Notes: generated by a model not told the origin, from the sequence alone. Counted from the first letter of the stretch, positions 42,920 to 52,683 are shown. The stretch: DNA of 60,933 nt from an uncultured Coriobacteriaceae bacterium (GCA_949287085.1 CASEER010000017.1:1-60933); one strand, 5' to 3'. Numbers and translations: made by a program.

Positions 42920-44254
42920 CTAGCATCCCACCTGCGTTTTGCCGATCATGATGTTCAGGATCTCGACATCGGTAGGCTTCATGCCGACGCGGCCCACGTA
43001 GCCCATGCTCGCGATGGTGTCCTCGATGGTTTCCTGCACAATGCCCTCGCCCGCATGGAAGCTCTTGCCCGCCATGGCCATGCTGTGACCAAGGATCGCT
43101 GCGTCAATCGAGGCCGAGATCTTGGCCGCGCAGCTCGATTTGGCACCGTCGCACACAATGCCGCCCACGTTGCCCAGGGTGTTAACCACGGTGGCGCCCA
43201 CCTGCTCGGGCGTGCCGCCGCTCATCCAGGTAATGGCCGCACCCGCGCCGCACGCCGCGCACACCGCGCCGCAGAACGCGGAGAGCTCGCCAATATAGCA
43301 CTTAACATGTATGGCCACCAGGTCAGACAGCGCGAGCGCGCGCAGCAGCCGGTCGCCCTCAACACCTAAGTGCTCGGCGTACTCGAGCACCGGCAGGCAG
43401 GTGGTGATTCCCTGGTTACCTGAGCCGCACACGATAACGACCGGCATCGCGCAGCCGCTCATGCGCGCGTCTGACCCCGCCGCGGCACGGGCGCGCGCCC
43501 GGTCGGCCACGTTTTCGGCACGGCTGGCCAGCAGCGTGCGGCCTACCTCGGCGCCCCAAGGGTGCTCGAGCCCCTCGCGCGAAATGGCGTCATTGAGGTC
43601 CATCTGCTTGGTAAGCGCATCGCGTGCGGCGCTCAGGTCGCCGTGCTCGGCAAAGTCGATAATGCTTTGGATGCTGAGCGAGCTTCCCTGCGTGCGTGCC
43701 GTGTGGGCAATGGCTTCGGCGCGCTCCGGCGTCTCCCAGCTGCCGGCAAGCTTGACGCCGTCAAGCGCGCGCCAAACCACGTTGGTGTGGTGGTCAGAAA
43801 TAATGACGTCGGCGACGTGGCCGCCGGCCAGCGCCTTCACGCGGATATAGAGGTTCGGCACGTTTTCGGCAAGCGACACCTCGGCAAAATGGGAATCTGC
43901 CAACAGGGCGGTCGTGCGCTCGCGCGCGGCATCGTCAACCGACTCAAGCACCTCGAGGGCGTTATCCGGGTTGCCGCCCGCCGCGCCGAGCGTCGCGGCG
44001 GCTTCGATGCCGTGCATGCCGCCCGAGTTGGGCACGGTGACGCTCTTGACGTTCTTGATGATGTTGCCCGAGCAGGCAAGCTCTAGGCGTTCGGGCTCGC
44101 ACCCCAGGGTCGCGCGCGCGATGGCTGCGGCGTAGGCCACGGCAATGGGTTCCGTGCAGCCCAGCGCGCATACCAGCTCGCGGTTAAGGATGCTGCAGTA
44201 GTACGCATCGCGGGCGCGCACGTCGTCGGCGCAGGCGGTGGGGGCGGTGCTCAT
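42920..44254 (-). CDS. UPF0597/CyuA-family protein, probable L-cysteine desulfidase
   Basis: The product is 444 residues. ATG 44254 follows AAGGAGCACCC; the frame is open further upstream without similarity. It has the serine-dehydratase-alpha-like fold of the YhaM/CyuA family: LNRELVCALGCTEPIAVAYA, ACSGNIIKNVKSVTVPNSGG, VIVCGSGNQGITTCLPV, AFCGAVCAACGAGAAI and GIVCDGAKSSCAAKI. The conserved cysteines would hold a [4Fe-4S] cluster. The family breaks L-cysteine into pyruvate, ammonia and sulfide, giving H2S. No transporter or regulator gene is adjacent. Confidence 0.87.
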   Translation of the reverse strand: MSTAPTACADDVRARDAYYCSILNRELVCALGCTEPIAVAYAAAIARATLGCEPERLELACSGNIIKNVKSVTVPNSGGMHGIEAAATLGAAGGNPDNALEVLESVDDAARERTTALLADSHFAEVSLAENVPNLYIRVKALAGGHVADVIISDHHTNVVWRALDGVKLAGSWETPERAEAIAHTARTQGSSLSIQSIIDFAEHGDLSAARDALTKQMDLNDAISREGLEHPWGAEVGRTLLASRAENVADRARARAAAGSDARMSGCAMPVVIVCGSGNQGITTCLPVLEYAEHLGVEGDRLLRALALSDLVAIHVKCYIGELSAFCGAVCAACGAGAAITWMSGGTPEQVGATVVNTLGNVGGIVCDGAKSSCAAKISASIDAAILGHSMAMAGKSFHAGEGIVQETIEDTIASMGYVGRVGMKPTDVEILNIMIGKTQVGC

Positions 44255-44445
44255 GGGTGCTCCTTGCGGGTGAGTGGGCAGAAATAGCCCTATTGTAGCG
44301 CCGCACAGATGGAGAGGGGAGTGGTGCCTTTGGCATAACCGGTGCGGGCCTGCGCGACGTTGGTGAGGGGCCGCTTTGCCCGCCGCGGCCGTTATGGCCT
44401 GCGCCCTGGTGAGGCTCGGCGCGGCACGCGCGGCGCCCCGTAAAC

Positions 44446-45228
44446 CTAAGCGCGCGACACGTCCTGCACCAGGTCGGTGAGCGCGCGCTCCTGGCGCTCG
44501 TAAAACCGTTCCTCGATCTCGTTGAAGCTTGCGGCAAACGCGGCCATGGGGCCCGACCACGTGGCGCGCACCGGGTTGCCCGACCCCACGTAGGCGGTCT
44601 GGATGCCGCAATCGGGGGTGGGGAAGTCGCGCTTGGGGTCGTTGCCCACCATGAGCACCTCATGGGGTTCGAGCCCCAGCGCTTCGATGGCGTCCAGGTA
44701 GTAGCGCGGGTCCGGCTTGCAGCGTCTGCTGTTTTCCATGGTGGTAACGAGCTCAAAAGGCATGTCGAGCATGTCGCCCCAGCCCATGCGGCATGCAATG
44801 CACGCGCGGCTGAAGCTGGGGTTGGTAAGAAGCGCCACCGTCAGGCCGAGGTCCACCACCGTCTCAACAGCTTCGCGGGCGCCCACGCGCGGCCGTGCAG
44901 AGATGATGCCATCGTTGCGATGGGGGAGCACCTCGTGCTCGTAGTAGGCAAAGGCTTCGGCAATCACGGGGTCATCGAGCGGCACGCCGCTGCGGCGCTT
45001 TATGGTTTCTATATAGAACTCCTCGTTGGTGCGGTTGTCGTCGAGGGGCCGGTCGTTGGCGTTGAGCTCATAAAAGGTCCCGCCCAGCGCGGCAAGCGCA
45101 GAAAACGGATTCTTGCGGCCAATATCGCCCAGCAACCGTGCCTCGTCGCGCAGGTACACGGCAAGAAACGCGCTCAAATTAATGCTGAGCAGCGTATCGT
45201 CCATATCAAACACCACTGCTTTGAGCAC
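44446..45228 (-). CDS. HAD-superfamily hydrolase
   Basis: The product is 260 residues from a GTG start at 45228, chosen because AAGGAGG lies 6 bases before it and the product then begins with motif I, LKAVVFDMDDTLLS. Motif II is LLTNPS, and motifs III/IV are CKPDPRYYLDAI and VLMVGNDPKRDFPTPDCGIQTAYV. The alpha-helical cap between motifs I and II suggests a small phosphorylated substrate, but it cannot be named. The pattern VGNDPxxDF is that of YjjG/Gph-like enzymes. Confidence 0.85.
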   Translation of the reverse strand: MLKAVVFDMDDTLLSINLSAFLAVYLRDEARLLGDIGRKNPFSALAALGGTFYELNANDRPLDDNRTNEEFYIETIKRRSGVPLDDPVIAEAFAYYEHEVLPHRNDGIISARPRVGAREAVETVVDLGLTVALLTNPSFSRACIACRMGWGDMLDMPFELVTTMENSRRCKPDPRYYLDAIEALGLEPHEVLMVGNDPKRDFPTPDCGIQTAYVGSGNPVRATWSGPMAAFAASFNEIEERFYERQERALTDLVQDVSRA

Positions 45229-45571
45229 GTTCCACCTCCTTGGCCGGCGCATGCGGGCGCGTGCCTCGTGCTGGGCACCCCGCTTGGTGTTCCCCCTATT
45301 ATGACCAAATGTGCCCGGCAAATATCAGGCGTCATGCTTACGGTTTCGTCATACGCGGCGGTGGGGAACCTTGTGCACGCGAGCATGCGGCCGTTGGCAT
45401 GCCATCCACAGGCGAGCGGGGCGCCGCGTGTGTGCCGGCGTGCAGGCGTTTACCAGCCATACGCGACGTGCGGAGAGCCGGTAATTACGCTGCTGCTTAT
45501 CGCCCTGGGCGCGCCGTGCGCGGAGCAGTTGGGAAAAACGCGCGGAGACGCGAAAAAATCGGTGCTCAACC
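45229..45571. other. Intergenic region upstream of rpsA
   Basis: No gene is supported. Open frames exist on both strands but lack family similarity and ribosome sites. Start signals for the minus-strand HAD gene occupy the first few bases. Confidence 0.4.
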
Positions 45572-45600
45572 TTGAAAAGCAGAGCGTTTCCACGTAATCT
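45572..45600 (+). promoter_or_regulatory. Probable rpsA promoter
   Basis: TTGAAA (45572-45577), a 17-base spacer, and TAATCT (45595-45600). The leader to the start codon would be about 140 bases, which leaves room for autoregulation by S1, a known theme in other bacteria. Confidence 0.6.
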
Positions 45601-45744
45601 ATTTCTTCGTGAATGCATCTGCTTCACATCCGTATCTGTTGGCCCCCGAGTGTTTTTCCAGAGGATGCGCGCAGCGGCAACCGCGGCCGCGCTCATCCGC
45701 AGGTCCTTGCAATCGGGGCCCCGTTGTTCGAAAGGGGTCCACCT

Positions 45745-46908
45745 TTGAGTGAGATTCAGAACACGTCCATCTTCTCGCTAGACGATGTGAATGACGAGAC
45801 GATGAACAACCTCGTTGACGGTACCATCACCGATTTCAACGAGGGCGATCTCGTAAGCGGCACCGTGACGAAGATCGACAAGGACGAGGTTCTTGTTGAC
45901 ATCGGATTCAAGTCCGAGGGCGTCATCCCGGTGCGCGAGCTGTCCATCCGCAAGGACGCCAATCCTGCTGACATCGTTTCGGTGGGCGATCCCATCGAGG
46001 CGCTCGTGATGACCAAGGAGGGCGCTGACGGCCGTCTGATGCTCTCCAAGAAGCGTGCCGAGTACGAGCGCGCCTGGAACCGTATCGAGCAGAAGTTCCA
46101 GTCCGGCGAGAACGTCGAGGGCGAGGTCATCGAGGTCGTCAAGGGCGGTCTCATCCTCGACATCGGCCTGCGCGGCTTCCTGCCCGCGTCCCTCGTCGAC
46201 CTGCGTCGCGTCAAGGACCTCCACAGCTACCTGGGCACCTCCATCGAGGCCCGCGTCATCGAGATGGACCGCAACCGCAACAACGTCGTGCTGTCCCGCC
46301 GCGTGGTGCTCGAGGAGTCCCGCAAGGCCGAGCGCACCGAGATCCTCTCCAAGCTCAAGCCGGGCATGCGCCTCAAGGGTACCGTTTCGTCCATCGTCGA
46401 CTTTGGTGCCTTCGTGGACCTCGGCGGCATCGACGGCCTGGTGCACATCTCCGAGCTCTCTTGGAACCACGTCAACCACCCGTCCGAGGTCGTCAAGGTC
46501 GGCCAGGAGATCGAGGTCGAGGTGCTCGACGTGGATCTCAACCGCGAGCGTATCTCCCTCGGCCTCAAGCAGACCACCGAAGATCCGTGGCGCGCGCTCG
46601 TCAAGAAGTACCCGACCGGCGCCGTTGTTGAGGGCACCGTTACCAAGCTCGTGCCGTTTGGCGCGTTCGTTGACCTGGGTGACGGCATCGAGGGCCTCGT
46701 GCACATCTCCGAGATGGCGCACAAGCACGTCGATCAGCCCAGCCAGGTGACCCACGTGGGTGCGAAGGTCCAGGTCAAGGTCATGGACATCGACCTCGAG
46801 CGTCGTCGCATCTCCCTCTCCATGAAGGCTGCTGCCGAGACCCTCGGCGTGGAGATCGAGGTCGCTCCGCTCGAGAAGCCCGAGGAGAAGGCCGAGGATG
46901 CCGAGTAA
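45745..46908 (+). CDS. rpsA: 30S ribosomal protein S1
   Basis: The product is 387 residues read from TTG 45745, which has AAAGGGG 7 bases upstream; there is no ATG near the N-terminal homology (LSEIQNTSIFSLDDVNDETM). It has four S1 RNA-binding repeats: GDLVSGTVTKIDKDEVLVDIG, GENVEGEVIEVVKGGLILDIG, GMRLKGTVSSIVDFGAFVDLG and GAVVEGTVTKLVPFGAFVDLG, the last two with VHISE. S1 binds mRNA on the ribosome. The four-repeat form is usual in Gram-positive bacteria. C-rich codon use indicates high expression. Confidence 0.95.
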   Translation: MSEIQNTSIFSLDDVNDETMNNLVDGTITDFNEGDLVSGTVTKIDKDEVLVDIGFKSEGVIPVRELSIRKDANPADIVSVGDPIEALVMTKEGADGRLMLSKKRAEYERAWNRIEQKFQSGENVEGEVIEVVKGGLILDIGLRGFLPASLVDLRRVKDLHSYLGTSIEARVIEMDRNRNNVVLSRRVVLEESRKAERTEILSKLKPGMRLKGTVSSIVDFGAFVDLGGIDGLVHISELSWNHVNHPSEVVKVGQEIEVEVLDVDLNRERISLGLKQTTEDPWRALVKKYPTGAVVEGTVTKLVPFGAFVDLGDGIEGLVHISEMAHKHVDQPSQVTHVGAKVQVKVMDIDLERRRISLSMKAAAETLGVEIEVAPLEKPEEKAEDAE

Positions 46909-46938
46909 CTTCGGCCCCGCCTGATTCAGTGGATGTTG

Positions 46939-46974
46939 AAGCGCCCCAGCGTTTTGCGTTGGGGCGCTTTTGTG
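46939..46974 (+). terminator. Terminator of rpsA
   Basis: AAGCGCCCCAGCG-TTTTG-CGTTGGGGCGCTT followed by TTGTGT. Confidence 0.9.
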
Positions 46975-47025
46975 TATTGACGGCGCGCGGGGGTGAGTGC
47001 GCGTGAGCGGAGTGAAGGGAGATCC

Positions 47026-47823
47026 ATGGATTCCAAGGATGGCGGTTCGCTGCGGTCAAACGGGCGGTCAGTGCCAGACGAGCGACTGGCCGCGGACGAG
47101 CGCCATGGGCTAGGCGAGCAGTTGACGTCGGATAGGTCGCGCCACGCAGCATTTTCGTATCGCGCGGTGCTGTTTGACTTTGACGGTACGCTGGTCGACA
47201 CGGGGCCGGCGGTGATCGCCGTGGCGTCGCAGGCGCTTGAGGCGTGCGGATACGATCTGGATGCTGTGGGCGATTTGCATCAGCTCATCGGGCCGCCGCT
47301 CCCCGATGGGTTCATGCTGGTGGCTAATATTGACCGCAAAGCGGCGACGCAGCTGGTCGACACGTACCGCGCGCTCTTTAACGAGCAGGTAAAGCCCGGG
47401 GATTATCCGCCGTTCCCGGGGATTCGCGAGCTGTTGGAGGCGCTTAAGGCGCAGGGAACGCCGATTGCGGTGGCAACCTCGCGCTTGGATGAGACGGCGC
47501 GGGCGATGATTGCCGAGCTCGATGTGCCGCCCTTTGATGTGATCGCGGGGCGTTTGGAGCCCGGGCGCGCGACCAAGGCAGATTGCATTCGGGCGTGTTT
47601 GGATGCGCTGGCGTGCGACCCCGCGGATGCGGTGATGGTGGGTGACCGGCGCTTTGATGTGGAAGGCGCCCATGAGCTGGGTCTTCCGTGCATTGGCGTG
47701 GGGCGCGACGAGCAGGGGCGCGCGGAGCTTACCGAGGCCGGCGCCGATGCGGTGTGCTGCGATACCTATGAGCTCGCGGCGCTCTTGGGCATCGATTTGT
47801 CGGCTCGCGGCTCGTCGCTGTAG
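47026..47823 (+). CDS. HAD-superfamily hydrolase, phosphoglycolate phosphatase-like
   Basis: The product is 265 residues from ATG 47026, which follows AAGGGAG. The first ~45 residues are a polar extension; HAD motif I then appears as YRAVLFDFDGTLVDTGPAV. Motif II is IAVATSRLD, and motif IV VMVGDRRFDVEGAHELGLPCIGV, as in Gph/PpaX-type phosphatases. The cap is of the small helical type. Substrate is not determined by sequence. If the start were later (near residue 40) it would be a normal-length family member. Confidence 0.85.
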   Translation: MDSKDGGSLRSNGRSVPDERLAADERHGLGEQLTSDRSRHAAFSYRAVLFDFDGTLVDTGPAVIAVASQALEACGYDLDAVGDLHQLIGPPLPDGFMLVANIDRKAATQLVDTYRALFNEQVKPGDYPPFPGIRELLEALKAQGTPIAVATSRLDETARAMIAELDVPPFDVIAGRLEPGRATKADCIRACLDALACDPADAVMVGDRRFDVEGAHELGLPCIGVGRDEQGRAELTEAGADAVCCDTYELAALLGIDLSARGSSL

Positions 47824-47862
47824 GGTGCTGACGCGGCGGCTGGCAACATGGCGGCCCCGTCG

Positions 47863-48045
47863 GTATGCTGCCAGCTGGCATTGTTGGCGGAGTGTTTGCG
47901 CTACGAGAGGCCGTTCGCAACAAGAGCGCAAACAGGTAGGATAGGAAGGCGGCTGCGATGCGGTGAGCGTTCTGCGGAGCGCATCGCGGCGCACTATAGA
48001 GGAAGCCGTAGCTAGCCCCAGGTGGGGCTGCTGAGAGGAGCAACC
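47863..48045 (+). promoter_or_regulatory. Structured leader upstream of the M20 dipeptidase gene
   Basis: Several inverted repeats occur: TGCCAGCTGGCA near 47868, GTTTGCGCT (47894-47902) with AGCGCAAAC (47925-47933), a GCGATGCG...CGCATCGC stem near 47955-47987, and AGCCCC-AGGT-GGGGCT just before the ribosome site. No known riboswitch class is recognised. Confidence 0.35.
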
Positions 48046-49464
48046 ATGGATGCAGAGCTCGAGGCGCGCGTTGTCGCGTACATTGACGAGGTGTGGGACC
48101 AGGCGCTGGACGATATTGCCCAGCTCGTAAGCCATCCATCGATCGCCGATACCAGCCAGGCAGCGCCGGGTGCGCCGTTTGGCCCCCAGGTGCGCGGCGC
48201 GCTCGATTGCGCGCTCGGCATTGCGCAGCGGCTGGGGTACCAGACCGCCGATGACGAGGGTTACGTGGGCTGGGGCGACATTACCGGTAAGCAGGAGGAG
48301 CAGGTCGCCACGATCGCGCACATCGACGTGGTGCCGGCGGGTCCTGGTTGGGCAACGGACCCGTTTGCCATGGAGCGCCGCAAAGGCTGGCTGCTCGGCC
48401 GTGGCGTGATCGACGACAAAGGCCCCGCGGTGCTTTCGCTGTATGCCGGTGCGTTTTTTCTGCACGAGGGCATCGTGCCGCGCTACACCTTCCGCGCGCT
48501 TTTGGGCTGCGACGAAGAAGTGGGCATGTCCGATGTCAAGCACTACCTGGCCGGCCATGATGACCCGGCGTTTCTCTTTACGCCGGATGCGTCGTTCCCG
48601 CTGTGCAATGCCGAGAAGGGCTGCTTTGACGGCTCGTTTGTGAGCGGGTTCATTGCAGACGGCGTGATTCGCTCGTGGCATGGTGCCGAGGCGACCAACG
48701 CGATCCCCAGCGAGTCGGAGCTCGTGCTGGGTATCGATGCATCCGAGCTGCCCGTGCCGCAAGCCAACGCCGACCGCATTACCGTTGAGGCGGTGCGCCC
48801 GGGCGAGGCGCGCGTCTTTGCGCGGGGTATTGGCGGCCATGCGTCGCTGCCGGCGGGGACCATCAACGCCATCGGCCTGATCGTGGGCTATCTGGACGAG
48901 ATCTCCGAGCTGCTGGCTCCTGCCGAGCGCACGTTCCTGGAGCTGCTAAAGCTCGTTCATGCCGACACGACGGGCGAGGCCGTGGGCATTGCCTGCACAA
49001 GCGAGGCGTTTGGTGCCCTCACGTTAAATGCAGGCACCATTGCGGTGCGCGCTGACGGCCGTCTTGAGCAAACGATCGACGTGCGATTCCCCGACGCCAC
49101 AACGGTGGAGGCGATGGAACAGACGCTCGCCGCGCTTGCCGAGCGCTTTGGTGCGCAGTTTACGATCGCCTGGTCAAAGGTGCCGTTCTCGGTCGACGCG
49201 AGCCACCCCGCCGTGCAGGCGCTCATGGACGTGTACCGTTCGGTAACGGGCAAGGAGGCGGAGCCGTTCTCGATGGGCGGCGGCACCTACGCGCGCAACT
49301 TTGCATGCGCGGTTTCGTTTGGACCGGAGGACGAGGAGCTTGAGCTGCCCGAATGGGGTGGCGCTATGCATGGGCCCAACGAGGTGGCCAGCGAGGCGGC
49401 CCTGCGCGAGGCGCTGAAGATCTACATCTTGGCGCTCGTTCGTCTGATGGAGCTTGATTTGTAG
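48046..49464 (+). CDS. M20-family dipeptidase (PepV-like)
   Basis: The product is 472 residues from ATG 48046 after GAGAGGAG. Metal and catalytic motifs of M20 peptidases are plain: IAHIDVVPAGPGW, LLGRGVIDDKGPAVLS, LLGCDEEVGMSDVKHYL, DASFPLCNAEKG, and the C-terminal MHGPNEVASEAAL with its metal-binding His. PepV-type enzymes hydrolyse dipeptides in the cytoplasm, which fits peptides brought in by Opp. The gene is followed by a hairpin shared with the convergent ABC-F gene. Confidence 0.9.
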   Translation: MDAELEARVVAYIDEVWDQALDDIAQLVSHPSIADTSQAAPGAPFGPQVRGALDCALGIAQRLGYQTADDEGYVGWGDITGKQEEQVATIAHIDVVPAGPGWATDPFAMERRKGWLLGRGVIDDKGPAVLSLYAGAFFLHEGIVPRYTFRALLGCDEEVGMSDVKHYLAGHDDPAFLFTPDASFPLCNAEKGCFDGSFVSGFIADGVIRSWHGAEATNAIPSESELVLGIDASELPVPQANADRITVEAVRPGEARVFARGIGGHASLPAGTINAIGLIVGYLDEISELLAPAERTFLELLKLVHADTTGEAVGIACTSEAFGALTLNAGTIAVRADGRLEQTIDVRFPDATTVEAMEQTLAALAERFGAQFTIAWSKVPFSVDASHPAVQALMDVYRSVTGKEAEPFSMGGGTYARNFACAVSFGPEDEELELPEWGGAMHGPNEVASEAALREALKIYILALVRLMELDL

Positions 49465-49502
49465 GAGAGAGCGCGTGGCGCGGTTGCCCGCGCGCGTTTG
49501 AT

Positions 49503-49551
49503 AGGGGCGAAAAGTACGCATGGCAACTGCTTGCGCGCTTTTCGCCCTTTC
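49503..49551 (+). terminator. Terminator of the dipeptidase gene
   Basis: AGGGGCGAAAAGTACGCA pairs imperfectly with TGCGCGCTTTTCGCCCTT around a short loop and is followed by TTTC. Confidence 0.65.
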
Positions 49552-49559
49552 TGTGCAAT

Positions 49560-49604
49560 GCTGTGTTGAGCTGCGTGCCGCTAAGGCTCGGCGTTCAACA
49601 CAGC
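49560..49604 (-). terminator. Terminator-like hairpin of the ABC-F gene
   Basis: GCTGTGTTGA...TCAACACAGC flanks a 25-base interior that also pairs in part. It lies just after the minus-strand stop. The T tract is poor. Confidence 0.55.
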
Positions 49605-49612
49605 CCTGCTGT

Positions 49613-51571
49613 CTAGCCTTCAAGCTGCTCGGAGACCTCGAGCCACTGAGTTTCGAGTTCGTCGATCGTGGCTTTTGCCTCGGCGATCTTTTGCTGCTGG
49701 GCCTCGAGTGCCAGATAGTCGGTGGGGTCGATGGCGGCCATGGCGGCTTCGAGCTCGTCGGCTCGTTTATGTTGGGTCTCCATGCGGCGCTCGAGCGAAG
49801 CGGCTTCTTTGCGCAGGCGCTGGCGCTCGGCATTGGAAAGCGTGCTGCCCGGGGCGCCCTCCGTACCCGTCGAGTCAGCAGAAGAGGCACTGCTGCCTGC
49901 ACTCTTTGCCGGCGCATGCACCGCGACGCCTTGATGCGCCGACGGCGTGGCCGCTGCCAGGCGCAGGTACTCGTCCACGCCGCCCGGCACGTGGCGCAAA
50001 TGCCCGTTGAGGATGGCGTACTGCTGGTCGGTCACGCGTTCCATAAGGTAGCGGTCGTGGGTGACGAGGATCAGCGTGCCGGGCCAGCTATCGAGCAGGT
50101 CCTCCACAATGGCGAGCATATCGGTGTCGAGGTCATTGCCCGGCTCGTCGAGAATAAGCACATTGGGCTCATCGAGCAGGGTGAACATGAGCTGCAGGCG
50201 GCGGCGCTGCCCGCCCGAGAGGTCGCCAATGCGGCTCCACAGCTGTTCCTGGGTAAAGCCCAGTCGCTCCAGCAGCTTTTCGGGGCTCGTCTCTTTGCCG
50301 TCGATGATGTAGCTGCGCTTGTAGCGGCTGAGCACCTCGCGAATGGTGTCGTTCATCACGGGCTTGAGCTCGTCAAGCTGTTGCGAGAGCACGCCAAAGC
50401 GCACGGTCTGGCCAATCTTTACGCGACCGGCGAGCGGCTTGAGCTTGCCTTGGATGACGTCGAGCAGGGTGGATTTGCCGGCGCCGTTTTCGCCCAGCAG
50501 GCCAAAGCGGTCGCCTGCGCCAATGAGCCAGGTCACATCTTCGAGCACGGGGGTCGGGGTACCGGCGGTTGCCGTGGGCGCATTAGCCGTAGCGGAGGAT
50601 GTGGCATCGCGTCCGTTATCCGGGGTGTCATCTTGTGGCTGGGAAGCGCCTGCTTCTTTGGCTTGCGCGTTCACGGGCTCGCGGTACCCGGCGGTCACGT
50701 CGAGCACGTCGATAACCTGCTTGCCTAGGCGCGCCACCGCGAGGCGCTTGAGCTCGAGCTCGTTGCGGAGCGGCGGCACGTCGGCAATCAGCTCGCGCGC
50801 GGCCTCAACGCGGAACTTGGGTTTGGTGCTGCGAGCCTGCGCGCCGCGGCTCAGCCACGCAAGCTCCTTGCGCGCCATGTTGCGGCGACGTTCCTCGGCC
50901 ACCTGTGCCCGGCGATCGCGTTCCACGCGCTGCAGAATATAGGCAGAATAGCCGCCCTCAAAGGGGTCGACCGTGGCGTCGTGCACCTCCCACATAGAGG
51001 TGCAGACCTCGTCGAGGAACCAGCGGTCGTGCGTGACCATGAGCAGCGCGCCCGCGCCAGCCTGCCAGCGGGTTTTAAGGTGCCCCGCCAGCCAGTTGAT
51101 GGTGCGCATATCCAGGTGGTTCGTGGGCTCGTCGAGCATGAGCACGTCGTAGGTGCCAATGAGCAGGCGGGCAAGGTCAACGCGACGGCGCTGCCCGCCC
51201 GAGAGCGCGCCTACGGTTCCCTCCCACGGAACATCGGCAATAAGGCCGGCGAGAATCTCGCGCACGCGCGGCGAAGACGCCCATTCGTACTCGGGTGCAT
51301 CGCCCACGACGGCATGGTGCACGGTGTCCGTGTTAGCAAGGGAGTCGCGCTGATCCAGCAGGCCGATGGTCGTGTCGCGCCGGTGCGTAACACGGCCATC
51401 GTCGGGCTCCAGCGTGCCGGCGAGCAGGCTGAGTAGCGTGGACTTGCCATCGCCGTTACGGCCAACGATGCCAATGCGGTCGCCTTCGTTAACGCCCAGC
51501 GTAACGTTGGAGAACACGCGCTTGGTGGGGAAGTCCAACGAAATGCTGTCGCAACCCAGAAGAATCGCCAT
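49613..51571 (-). CDS. ABC-F family ATPase (Uup-like)
   Basis: The product is 652 residues with two ABC domains and no membrane segment. First domain: Walker A GIVGRNGDGKSTLL, signature LSGGQRRRVDLARLL, Walker B VLMLDEPTNHLD. Second: GLLGENGAGKSTLLD, LSGGQRRRLQLMFTLL, VLILDEPGNDLD. A ~45-residue low-complexity insert precedes the second domain, and a C-terminal coiled coil (SNAERQRLRKEAASLERRME onward) matches the Uup DNA/ribosome-binding tail. ABC-F proteins act on the ribosome. ATG 51571 follows AAAGG. Confidence 0.9.
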   Translation of the reverse strand: MAILLGCDSISLDFPTKRVFSNVTLGVNEGDRIGIVGRNGDGKSTLLSLLAGTLEPDDGRVTHRRDTTIGLLDQRDSLANTDTVHHAVVGDAPEYEWASSPRVREILAGLIADVPWEGTVGALSGGQRRRVDLARLLIGTYDVLMLDEPTNHLDMRTINWLAGHLKTRWQAGAGALLMVTHDRWFLDEVCTSMWEVHDATVDPFEGGYSAYILQRVERDRRAQVAEERRRNMARKELAWLSRGAQARSTKPKFRVEAARELIADVPPLRNELELKRLAVARLGKQVIDVLDVTAGYREPVNAQAKEAGASQPQDDTPDNGRDATSSATANAPTATAGTPTPVLEDVTWLIGAGDRFGLLGENGAGKSTLLDVIQGKLKPLAGRVKIGQTVRFGVLSQQLDELKPVMNDTIREVLSRYKRSYIIDGKETSPEKLLERLGFTQEQLWSRIGDLSGGQRRRLQLMFTLLDEPNVLILDEPGNDLDTDMLAIVEDLLDSWPGTLILVTHDRYLMERVTDQQYAILNGHLRHVPGGVDEYLRLAAATPSAHQGVAVHAPAKSAGSSASSADSTGTEGAPGSTLSNAERQRLRKEAASLERRMETQHKRADELEAAMAAIDPTDYLALEAQQQKIAEAKATIDELETQWLEVSEQLEG

Positions 51572-51827
51572 GCTGAACCTTTCAAATAAGAAGCGAAGAA
51601 CCAGGGCGCGCTCGGCCTACCTATGTGGCGCGCGAGCCGCTGGCACCGGAGTCATGCGGAGCCTATCCTAGCAGACCAGCGTGGAGGTTGCGCGGTGCCG
51701 CTCCCACCGTCGGCGCTTCGAGTACAATGGGGGCCGTTTATGACTGATCGCGCAGGGAGAGCCTGCATTGCACCAACGCATCCGGTATCCGGCTCTCAGA
51801 TGCAACGACGACATGTTAGGAGATTCC
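51572..51827. promoter_or_regulatory. Divergent intergenic region, ABC-F gene and HAD gene
   Basis: TACAAT at 51723-51728 is a likely -10 for the plus-strand HAD gene; no clear -35. No gene is seen in this stretch. Confidence 0.35.
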
Positions 51828-52595
51828 GTGATCAAGGCTGCCTTTTTTGATATTGACGGAACGCTCTTGAGCTTTGCCACGCATCGCATGCCCGAGTCGA
51901 CCAAGCGCGCGCTGGCGGCTTTGCGCGAGCGGGGCGTCAAGACGATCATCTCGTCTGGCCGGCCTACGTATCAGCTGCCGCCCTGCATTCGCACGGGGTT
52001 TGACGCATACGTGACGCTCAACGGACAGCTTTGCTTTGATAGCGACGGGGTGTTTCGCAGCAACCCGCTCGACGAGGCGGACGTGCGCGCCATGGTTGCG
52101 CAGGTGCAGGCAGGATGCTATGACGTGCTGGTGCTGCAGCAGGAGCGCGCGTTTGTGAGCCATTTGACCGAGCGCATTGCAACGCTGTGCCATCAGGTGG
52201 GGTTGATGTACGAGGAAGACGATATCAGCCATGCGTTTGACGCGCCGGTATATCAGATGTGCGCGTTTGTGGATCCGGGCGAGGAGCAGGTGTTTATGGA
52301 CGTTACCAAGCACATCGCGCATACCCGCTGGACCGAGCTGTTCTGTGACGTGATTCCCGATGTTGGCGGCAAGCGCTTTGGCGTTGAGGCCGCGCTTGCG
52401 CGCTATGGCCTGGAGCCGAGTGAGGCGATTGCCTTTGGCGACGGCGAGAACGATCTTTCGATGTTTGAGGCGGTGGAGACGAGCGTCGCTATGGGCAATG
52501 CCTGGGATTCCGTTAAGGAGCGGGCAACCTATGTGACCACCGACGTCGACCACGACGGCATCTACAGCGCCTGCAAGCACTTCGCGCTCATCTAG
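51828..52595 (+). CDS. Cof-type HAD-superfamily (IIB) phosphatase
   Basis: The product is 255 residues from GTG 51828, which has TAGGAG 5 bases before it; ATG 51813 in the same frame lacks a ribosome site. Motif I IKAAFFDIDGTLLSF, motif II TIISSGRP, and motif IV GGKRFGVEAALARYG followed by AIAFGDGENDLSMFEAV place it with the Cof/YidA group. Substrate unknown. It is one of four intact HAD phosphatases in the window and stands alone, divergent from the ABC-F gene. Confidence 0.88.
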   Translation: MIKAAFFDIDGTLLSFATHRMPESTKRALAALRERGVKTIISSGRPTYQLPPCIRTGFDAYVTLNGQLCFDSDGVFRSNPLDEADVRAMVAQVQAGCYDVLVLQQERAFVSHLTERIATLCHQVGLMYEEDDISHAFDAPVYQMCAFVDPGEEQVFMDVTKHIAHTRWTELFCDVIPDVGGKRFGVEAALARYGLEPSEAIAFGDGENDLSMFEAVETSVAMGNAWDSVKERATYVTTDVDHDGIYSACKHFALI

Positions 52596-52683
52596 GGGCG
52601 GGCGCTGGGTGGACCGCTTCAAAGGCGCGTGCTGGGGCTGGTCCCGAGCGCGTGGGGCTCGCCTTAAGGTGTGCGTGCTGGGG

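Noticed and set aside
45349..45696. A 115-residue minus-strand frame upstream of rpsA
   Set aside because: Arg/Ala-rich composition typical of a shadow frame in GC-rich DNA, no start signal or family.
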